The translations under genes were made by a program, and so were the position numbers. From Notospermus geniculatus (Eukaryota > Nemertea > Pilidiophora > Heteronemertea > Lineidae), in assembly GCA_002633025.1 (NCBI GenBank), contig NMRB01000805.1, positions 55,802-119,801 on the forward strand: DNA of 64,000 nt. Direction: 5' to 3'. How positions within the stretch are numbered: position 1 is the first letter of the stretch; every line of letters starts with the position of its first letter. This document shows positions 55,694-64,000 of the stretch, piece by piece. Under the pieces are notes generated by a model that saw only the letters and a program-made list of their open reading frames with translations, searched no databases and was not told the DNA's origin.

Positions 55694-56326
55694 TACACTT
55701 AATTCCACATCCGATTGGCGTGAGGTTTTCAGCCGATATCTCTGCAGTGGCTGGGTCAAAATTGACATACCATACATCAATTTAATTGTCTTTCTTGTCG
55801 GTATCTTTCTGCTATCTTCATTTTTCGCGTTAGGCCGACATAACGGATCCCTTTCTCAAAACCCATTTCATTTTACCACGATGTTCGGTTTACACGTGCG
55901 TGATGCATTGCGTCATTTCAAAATGGCCGCCATTTCGGCCGTAAACACGAACTGTGATTCGTGAAAGAACTTTTTGTCTGTCACGTCTACAGGGAAAATG
56001 ACAGTGATGATGGCTGTAGCGGCAAGGAAGACAAATCAATTGATGTATGATATGTCAAATTTGCCCCAGTCATTGCGGAGATATCGGCCATAAAGCCCGT
56101 GTCAAACTGTCCCGAAGTTGACACCGGATGGCCATACGAATTATGGAAACCTTTGGAAATCTTACTGATAAGTGCCAGCCTGAAGAAGACCCCGGTTGGG
56201 GTCGAAAATTTGCACGATTCTGGAAGTTGGAAATTCAAAATACCATATTCGTGTGGCCATCGGGAGTCTAATTTCGGGACAGTGTGACACGGGCTTTAAC
56301 CTCACGCCAATTGGATGTGGAGTGAA
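55694..56326. mobile_element. Fold-back element FB1, second copy, with nested MITE
   Basis: CACTTAATTCCACATCCGAT and the right end ATTGGATGTGGAGTGAAG pair; the interior is closely similar to 4614-5043. The MITE at 56093-56298 has inserted near its right end. Confidence 0.85.
56093..56298. mobile_element. GCCCGTGTCACACTG MITE, copy 2, nested
   Basis: AAAGCCCGTGTCAAACTGTC and GACAGTGTGACACGGGCTTT invert; 23-27 bp shorter inside than the copy at 49803. Confidence 0.87.
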
Positions 56327-57003
56327 GAGTAGACAAGCCTGTACTGCAATCACAACACGGTGGTTACATCCAAATTGGAGAGTGTATCTGTTATGAAGAT
56401 TTACCGGTAACCCCTGCGTCATATTCACTATGGTACTTGAATCTGCATCATTATGATGTTGGTATGATGTAATAAAATGTGTTTTGGTATATGATATGGT
56501 GCATGGTAGCATCATGATGATACATGGTAGCGTGATGGAGTGGAATGCCGGTCCGTCGCAGCGAATGTGACAACATCATGGACCAGAAAACTGGTGTACA
56601 GTATTGAAATGGTTAACTGTGGCATCATGATTGATAGCAATTTCTACCAAGTGCGCACTATTGCAGTCACTTAGAGTGTAGAGGAACTGGTGGGTGGGTC
56701 ATTTTTTGATGGAATTTTTATCTATCTCCGAATTTGTGGATAGTGGAAGGGGTGAAATGGGGAGGGGGGCATCCCTTAGCAAAAGCAAAAGATCTTTTTA
56801 GTAAAGATTTTTATGTCGTGGGATTTCAAAACGATTTATTATAATAATGCATCACCGCCATGTTGCAACACTGTGGTAACCTGTTTTAATTACATGTAAT
56901 TACTCAATTTGGAGGACAAGGGTGACTTTAGATGAATCATCCTGCTTTCCGACATGTCAAATGAATAAAAGAATGTGTCTAAGTGAAAATATTGATTCTG
57001 CAC
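56327..57003. other. Intergenic, no gene seen
   Basis: Repeated ATGATG(A/T) and CATGGTAGC words near 56440-56540. No ORF with support. Confidence 0.45.
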
Positions 57004-57313
57004 TTAAAGGTGCTCTACTCTAGTTCGAATTGAAAACATTATGGTGTGCCACCTATTGTCAACTTCTGGTACTAACAAATCAGATAAAATCGAATTAAAT
57101 CTCGCCTTTCACAACTTTTTGTTTGTTTTCGAGCATAAAATCATAAATATATTTCAGTTACAAGAACATTTATCAAGATAGATATAAAAATAGATAACAT
57201 TAATGTTTTGGTATACACGGTGCTGCCACCTGTCCGAGGAAAAATAACTATTATAATCAACCATGTAAATAAACAAACCGTAATGTTTACAATTCGAACT
57301 AGAGCACCTTTAA
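57004..57313. mobile_element. TTAA element, family TTAA-3
   Basis: TTAA both sides; AGGTGCTCTACTCTAGTTCG pairs with CGAACTAGAGCACCT. Confidence 0.85.
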
Positions 57314-57551
57314 GGCCCCTATTACATAGAGCTATACGCTATTCCCTATTTGGTATATGGTACACTATTTGGGAAAATTGGACATGGGTAATTCGAACTA
57401 TAAGCAAATAGCGTGCCCTCAGAGTAGTTTAGTCTTATGTAAACCACTCATTGAAATAACCTTGCTCGATTCACACTATACACGTGCCGTACGAAACGTG
57501 CCAAGAATACCGAATAGCGTATAGCTCTATGTACCGGTTATAGGGGCCTAA
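57311..57551. mobile_element. MITE abutting a TTAA element
   Basis: GGCCCCTATTACATAGAGCT pairs with AGCTCTATGTACCGGTTATAGGGGCC; ATACGCTATTC / GAATAGCGTAT. It shares the TTAA junction with the element at its left. Confidence 0.85.
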
Positions 57552-57811
57552 GGAAGAATACTTCAGATGCTGTAGGACTGGCAGACTAGAGTGTTAAAAC
57601 TGGCACTCATTCACCAATTAAACAAAACAAGTGTTGTGTTGCCCACTATCAGATAGCTTACATGTCAATAGATTGTCTTCATCATAATATCTCAGATTTG
57701 TGCTTGGCATTCTCGCAGATACGAATATCACACGGCTTACTTGTCAGAAAACTGGAACTGATGTGTGTTGACCACAGATTGAGTGCATGACCCATATTCG
57801 GAAAACTACTT

Positions 57812-58191
57812 GGGCCGTATTTACGAAGCACGATTAAGCCAACAAGCGTGTAAATTCATAGTTATTCACGTTAAGGGCCTAGGAAACCATTGTGTTGCTA
57901 CCTTGTATCTGCTTGATCGGCAGCGTTTACCCACAGGATAACCACACGTGGTTAACATTCCTGCGTTAATGTGCTGGAGGATCGAAGAAAAGAGTTGAAT
58001 AATGACTCTAAACAAGGCCTGTAGGCTGTTCAAGTTTTTCTTTTGTCCTCCTGCAGCTAGACAAAGGAAAGTTAACGCTGCCGATCAAGCACCGTACAAG
58101 GTAGCAAAACAATGGTTTTCTAGGCCCTTAACCTGAATAGCTATGAATTAACACGCATGTTGGCCTAATCGCGCTTTGTAAATACGGCCCC
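57812..58191. mobile_element. Fold-back MITE, 380 bp
   Basis: GGGCCGTATTTACGAAGC pairs with GCTTTGTAAATACGGCCC; inner GGGCCTAGGAAACCATTGTG and GATCGGCAGCGTT arms also pair. Confidence 0.87.
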
Positions 58192-59069
58192 TTAAGTCTA
58201 AGTGTGACACTTATCCTTTGTTCAAACACAAAAGATAAGTATCACACTTTGATGTAAGTATGTTTATGAATATGGACCCAGAAGTTTAAAATTAGGTGGG
58301 TTTATTTGAAAGATATCAGCCTGTTAGCTTCATCTTGCCAACCAAGGATTGTGACATCGCTTCGCCCTCTGACTATCCTCACACAAATCCTTGACAAACT
58401 TCGCTGTGGTAAGCTGTTTTCAACGGGATGTTCCTGTTTGTGGACTGACTCCTGCCGTTATTATAAGTGTACCGGTATTTAAAGGAGAAGGGTGAAAGAA
58501 TGTGAACAGAAGTTGACTTTCATTTCTGTTTCCAAAAAGAGTGTATTTTCCGAAATTTTTTGGTGCGAGTATCTGAGGGAGTATTTCGGCTGGTATCTGA
58601 TGAAGTTTTCATATTTTGGCAGCTGTGATTTCTTGTAATAATCAGCATATGAGAGGCAGTCTTGGAAACCCGTTTGACCTTCAGGCAGTCTCGTTTATAG
58701 TCTCAATGTACACCATATACTTTCCTCAAAGTTTACGTTCGCCATTGCGAGATACAAAACCTAACACATACAATCATGCTTTAAAGCCGCACAGTATAGA
58801 CAGATGGGTTATAATCGGCGAGCATAGTCTCGGTAACCCAGCCGCTGTTTCGAATCTGGGAATCCGTATTGCAGTACTGTGGAACGAAACGGCCGGCTGC
58901 GCAAGACTACACGCAGCATTGGGGATTCCCCAAGGGGATTCCCCGAACCTCGATACAGGATAATGCTATAATGTGTGGTTCTATGGTTCTATACATTACA
59001 CATGCCTGTAAACGAGGTTGCACTAAAATTCGGCTGAACTGAAAGTGATTAGCTGTGGATACTGTGTGG
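58192..59069. other. Intergenic, dispersed fragments only
   Basis: 58840-58910 shares CTCGGT(A/C)ACCCAGCCGCTG and GAACGAAACGGC(C/T)GGC with 11215-11285 and 40655-40680. No gene. Confidence 0.5.
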
Positions 59070-59250
59070 CTTTAAGCATGGCCTTGGACTCAACATGGCT
59101 TTGGTGAAATCGCACATTTCAATAGCTGAAGTGTAGCGGTACTTCTTAACTTAGCAAGTGAACAATAGAGATCAATGCAGAGGCCATCTGACAGCCATTA
59201 TTGACCATTCTGACAGTGACATCCGATAGGTTTTCCTTGACCGCCTTGCA
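59070..59250. repeat. Fragment related to 51995-52208
   Basis: Shares ACATTTCAATAGCTGA, CATCTGACAGCC and GACATCCG(A/C)(T/C)(A/G)GGTTTTCCT words with that element. Confidence 0.6.
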
Positions 59251-59494
59251 TACCTTAGAATCGGAGTTACCGGTAAGACGTCACTTCTGGTATAAGAATG
59301 TCCAGCCCACTTTGGCCGGGTGGGCAGTTAACCTATTTTGAATATGTGTCACTTTCCTATCATTACATAACTGATTAGACCTTAGCTTTAGTTCACCAGT
59401 CATTGTGAGGAGATGGTCCTCGACCAAAACGCTTTGTTCAGAAAATGGTCACAGTTGGTAACCTCTATTACAACATTTCGCAACAGGCTTTAAA

Positions 59495-59787
59495 AAAAAA
59501 GTTAAAGTTTGGGTTTATAGTCTGATATCAACAACGGTAGAGGTGTCATCCGACTTCACACTTTAACCCCAGTCTATCCTGAAACTTTTCAGTAGAACTC
59601 AGATGAGCTGCTCATTCAGCGCTACAATCTGAGCATTTCCGACCGGTACCCATTTATACACCTGGGTGGAGAGAGGCCAGTAAGGCAAAGAGACCTGCCC
59701 GAAGTCTCACGCCAGCAGCGGGATTCCAACCCGGGATCCTCTGACCGCTAGTCGGAGACCCGAACCACTACACCACCGTGGTGCCAC
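59495..59787 (-). mobile_element. SINE S2, near-identical second copy
   Basis: Differs from 8544-8850 by a handful of bases (for example a missing CTAC near CACCTGGGTGG and B box GGATTCCAACCC). Complete head and body. Confidence 0.88.
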
Positions 59788-59967
59788 ATTAGGCTTACTG
59801 CCAATGTCACATTTCATGTGTCAGTTTTAATCGGATTCATAGTGAATGACCATCAGCCCTATTTGTGTTGGTAAACCAATCAGAAAGCAGCTTGTATTAC
59901 AGGTTATCAGTATGCAACCATGTGACTCTCATAGTTATGAAGTGGGCTGACCTGCAGAAGTGATGTC

Positions 59968-60123
59968 TTAAAGGCGGTGACAGACTAGTGCATAAGCAGC
60001 GCGTCGGGAAGCGTTCAACCAATCAGTGAGGCGGTAACATGGACCGAAACAGCTACCGAATGATCTGATTGGTGGAACGCGTGCAGGACGCGCTGCGTAC
60101 GCGCCAGTCTGTCACCGGCTTAA
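59968..60123. mobile_element. TTAA element, short
   Basis: TTAA both sides; GGTGACAGACTAGTGC and GCGCCAGTCTGTCACC ends, ACCAATCAG / CTGATTGGT inside. Confidence 0.83.
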
Positions 60124-60644
60124 CTCTGATTCTACAGTATTTCGGTGTAAATTTGCATGCATTGTCATATGTATACCATATTCAGATCAGATCTTGCACT
60201 CCCACTTGCTGATGGTTCTATACATTCGATGCCCCAAATGTGGCGGCACTAAGAATTTACGTGTGCATAAAATGTATACAAACAGTGACACACAGTGAAA
60301 AATGGGGTGGCTGACAGTCTCAATTTTGTCCTGGAAATATTGTGTCCATGCGACTGGGGGTGATGTGATTTAGAAATAACCCGGACACTGTGAAAGTGAC
60401 AAAATAAAGAGCACAGCTATGAAGTGTTTGTGGGTCTGGTGAAGACACAGGAGTATGACCTGTACTGGTTTAGTAAATGTAAGTTAATCATATTATTGTG
60501 TTTTGTGGATTTCTTGGTACTACATGTACTTTGGGCCCTTGTTACATCTGCCAGTGTTTCTGTGGTTCAGTGTGTCCCCTTATTGTTTGAGAAACGCTGG
60601 CAGATAGATCGACATGTTTCTGTGTGTGTCCCTTATTCTCAAGT
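60124..60644. other. Intergenic, no gene seen
   Basis: No repeat edge or supported ORF. Confidence 0.45.
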
Positions 60645-60782
60645 CCAGGCGTGGATCCAGAGCGGGGCGCCCTGGGCGCGCGCCTCCCCTTCTAGCCAAT
60701 AAATCTGTAAAATCGACCGTGAAATTCTTGAATTTGGCGCAAGGAGGCCTTTTTCCCCAAATCCTGGATCCGCCCCGGAAGT
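60645..60782. repeat. GGATCCGCC-family repeat, compact copy
   Basis: Begins GGCGTGGATCCAGAGC and ends AAATCCTGGATCCGCCCC, giving inverted GGATCC ends about 130 bp apart. Confidence 0.72.
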
Positions 60783-60867
60783 CACAGCTTATTACCTCAG
60801 ACAATAGGAGGGGACACTCACAATGGGTGAAGTTGGGAACACTGAAAAACTTCACACCCTGTTTAGG

Positions 60868-60907
60868 CCTATATACAATACAATACAATACAATACAATA
60901 CAATACA
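60868..60907. repeat. (AATAC)n microsatellite
   Basis: About eight units of CAATA in a row. Confidence 0.93.
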
Positions 60908-61246
60908 CTTCATTGTGACATGTCTGCCTCGTCGAATAGGAGCCGTCAGTGAGTTGACCAATAATAGGTGTCACTATGCCCCAATTCAATGCATATAGCG
61001 GACCCATTTGTTCTTCATGAAGCACCAATCACGTGGATTTTCCTGTGTTTTGGTCTGCTAGAACTTTGCTGCCATCTTTTGGCAGTACGCGTGGCTGACT
61101 GCTCCTATTGATTGTTAAGGTTGGCGGGCGGTATATACACTTTCAAACTCTACTGACAACTATCATCTCCAACCCCAAGAATCTTGTTTTAGCTTGCTTA
61201 GTGTCTTTTCAAATAAACTAGGTTTTAAAAAAATAAACTAGGCTTT

Positions 61247-61595
61247 TTTTAGCTCAGCTTTCAGCTGAGCTAGTCATATGTATACTGAGTGGCGTCCGTC
61301 TGTGTGTGTGTGTGTGTGTCGTCCGTGAAACTGGCACGTTTCGCAACCGCAAGGCCCAGGGTCATGAAAGTTGGTGAAGAGGTAGGCCCTAGGAAGGACT
61401 CGAAACAGAACCAAAAAAAATTGCGATTTGACCTACATTATGTCCTCCAGGGGGCTTTTTCCGTAAAATGGAAAACCGCAATAACTCAGCCCAGAAGCAA
61501 TGTATCAAATAGAAATTGACAGGGTATGGAGCTTGACTTTTGATGCACCAAGTGCGATGGTAATTAATTCGAAATTTGTTCTCCAGGGGGCGCTA
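61247..61595 (+). repeat. AGCTCAG relative of the AGCTCAC repeat
   Basis: Palindromic start TTTAGCTCAGC...GCTGAGCTA, TG run, then GTTTCGCAACCGCAAGGCCC and two CTCCAGGGGGC blocks. Same design as 16824 but diverged. A related stretch lies at 23550-23620. Confidence 0.68.
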
Positions 61596-64000
61596 GCTGA
61601 CAAAATAGAAAACAGCACTGTTTGAATTTCCCGCGCCAGTTACTTTGACATGTTGGATGCTCTTTTGTTCAAGGAATGAGGAATCATGGGAAATGTGGTG
61701 GTGCTTGCACAAAGTGAATATCGAGATGAAATACCTATGATAATGGCATAAAATCCCTATGATCATACACAATCGCCTTATGAAATCATACATGAGTGCT
61801 ATTTTAGAGTATCATCAATTAATAACTGAAAGTATTTTGCACCAAAACTACACGAATGGGTTGGAAATGTGGCAATATATATCAGGAAAAATTCGCAGTG
61901 ATCGAACCGAGCAAGCGTTCTCGGCTTCGTGCACAGTCATTCCAAGTCTTCGACTTGGGCTGCTTTCATAGCCTGCTGCCTTAAAAATTGCTAACATTTC
62001 ACACATTTTGATNTCTTTAAGTAGGTCACTAGGTCATGGAAGTAGGTCAGTTCAAACCTACACTTCGTTAGCTTTAATAGTTTGATGTCAAACATAACTA
62101 CCTTGGCTCAACTGGTCTTTAAGTACCCGCTACTAGCTTCCCACCGGACTTGAAGCCACCATCTTGCCCAACCAAGGCTTCCTGTCACTCCTACTATCGC
62201 TCCATCCACCCTTTGCCGACCACCGTAGCATTTATCGCTCGCATTTGCCGCCCATGAAGCAGCCAAACTTTACTGAAAGCGCGGTTTGGATCGATGAAAA
62301 TCTCAAAATGAAGAATAATCTAATACGTTAATGCATGTTTTATTCACAAAACATTAGATTACACGCATTTATCATTGACAGCAGTGGGGGGGGGGGCGGT
62401 NGGGTGCGGTCCATGGAACGACCTGCTGTCTGCTAGCAGGATGACAGACGGTGGTCGTCAAGGGTGAAGGGAGCGTAGTTCGAAGGGCGGAGTGACCCAC
62501 AGCAGAGGTTTTTACCTCGCTCCTCTTCATCCACTCACAGGAAAGATCCTTATTATTTTTGATTGTTATTATATGAGTCATAGTTATTTAGTATTCACAC
62601 CCTAAAAATGCTGCATTCTGATTGGGCAATGGTTTTCTGACCGCCTCATGCTTGCCTGGGAGGCCCAATTTCAGCAGGGCTTTGTGTGCGAGTGTATGAA
62701 GAGGAACGAGATCAAAGCCCTGCTGTGGGAGGATGCACATGATAGGCCTCTGTGTACAATCTCTCGCCCAAGCAAGCAAACTTCCCATCACGATGATCGA
62801 TTCTCTTCTGGTCAGAAGTCGATGATGCCGGACAGCTGTTCCTCCACTTCACCGAGAAATATCGGTAGTTGGCAATAGGGAACCCCGATCACGCAGACCA
62901 CGCGAGAATATACGCGTGGGTTTGAACTGATAGTACACCGACGCCACCTATTATTCATGACGATTCAAGGAGTGATTGGCCGTGCTTGGTGAACTGCATC
63001 TCTCGAACAATGAGCCTCTATAGGTGTCACGTCTGCTCTATCAGTCTCACGTGACCACTTGGCGCTCCCCGGCGAAAATGGTTCACGTGGAAAGAGTATT
63101 TGAAATAAATAATGTTCGCACAAACACACAACTGCCTTCGATACAATCAGCACGAAGTGCTCAACCTGATACACAACAGTCCATTGAACAGAAGTTGTCA
63201 TAGCCTACGCAAAGTGCGTTCAATTCAGGCCAACACACCGACTGAAAAAAGTAAACAAATCAACCCTCCCTCTCCATCATGATCAAACAAACAATCCCAG
63301 CCCAGTCCTCGCACAAAAAGGGTGAGTGATAAGCCACGGCTCGTCGTAATAAACAAATGAAAACGCTCATGAACACCCCATCTTGCACCATGGCTAAAGA
63401 TAGAGACTGACCTCAAACCACTTCTAAATCCACTAGCCCGAGATTGAACACATGTTCATCAGCCTCTGTCCCACTTTCGGACTCCGTCGGTAATAGGTGA
63501 CCTATGTAAACCCCGCATGGATTTTAACCAATCGGATTCATTTCTTAATTATGAAATCGGTAGAAAACCACAAAATGCCCAAAAAAACATATTAATCGCA
63601 AACTAATTGGCTCACTAAGTGACCCTTATTTTCGTGTCTGATTTTTCGTTTCCATCCGATTGTGGAGTCATGTTTTGTCCAATGTTATTGATCTTGGTAT
63701 GTATGTACGGCGAATTGTATGTAGTTTTGTCTGAGGTCAACGAAATTTTGATACGTTACATAGTTTTTGAGATATTAGGGTTTTTGTGGGCTGAAAAAGC
63801 GGATGCGTATCGTGCGTGAGGCTGGATTTCCTTCCTGGCAATGAGAAATGAGTTGGGTCTGTGGATGACGAAAATAGGCCGAATTTGATTTGCACGATCG
63901 TGAGTTAGTTGGGTTGAATTGTGTACGGAACTTAGGTCCAAAAATTCTTCAAGTGGTCATTAAATTTTGTTGTCAGTCCGTTTGATTTGATCATAACGTC
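61596..64000. other. Right end, no gene supported
   Basis: Ns at 62013 and 62401, a G run at 62386-62398. Inverted words CAGCAGGGCTTTG/CAAAGCCCTGCTG flank 62672-62726. Small ORFs lack splice or family support. If a gene begins further right, its promoter could lie here, but nothing shows it. Confidence 0.45.

Noticed and set aside
62648-62878. 76-residue ORF and a 41-codon ORF from about 63079 near the right edge
   Set aside because: No family signal or splice support; the first spans an inverted repeat (CAGCAGGGCTTTG/CAAAGCCCTGCTG).
1-64000. CRISPR arrays, operons, bacterial promoters
   Set aside because: The window is animal DNA with spliced genes. The regular arrays present (43845, 15012) have no spacer structure.

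Overview
The window is a repeat-rich piece of an invertebrate animal genome. It has split genes with GT-AG introns and dozens of short inverted-repeat transposons and tRNA-derived SINEs. Scattered single Ns mark it as a draft assembly. The gene families and repeat style suggest an invertebrate deuterostome (hemichordate, echinoderm or amphioxus grade), but a spiralian cannot be excluded from the sequence alone.

Layout. (1) 171-3321, + strand: the last five coding exons of a BET-family gene (BRD4 / fs(1)h type). They include the GSW motif, an E/R/Q-rich coiled coil and the C-terminal P-TEFb-binding motif; the bromodomain and ET exons lie left of the window. (2) 3322-17950: intergenic, packed with MITEs and SINEs, many inserted inside each other. 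(3) 18004-55427, + strand: a complete 20-exon BAG6 (BAT3/Scythe) gene. All exon phases join into one 1,222-residue reading frame, from an N-terminal ubiquitin-like domain to the C-terminal BAG-similar domain. (4) The 17.5-kb intron 8 of BAG6 (23437-40900) holds three related rhodopsin-class receptor genes on the minus strand. They sit in a roughly 6-kb tandem repeat: two look intact (26019-28489 and 38077-39641), and the middle copy (32134-33529) is broken by two frame-shifting indels. (5) 55428-64000: the BAG6 3' end, then repeats; no further gene can be supported.

How the genes relate. The BET protein is a chromatin reader that recruits P-TEFb to transcription. BAG6 is a chaperone and triage factor for tail-anchored and mislocalised proteins. 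They have no direct shared pathway, but BET and BAG6 relatives are both linked to the MHC region in vertebrates, so their adjacency here looks like a piece of the ancestral proto-MHC linkage. The nested receptors are an independent local expansion, and each copy appears to begin with a 27-nt initiating exon of the same design.

All calls come from reading the sequence. No database search or alignment program was run, and repeat edges are good to within several bases unless a target-site duplication is named.
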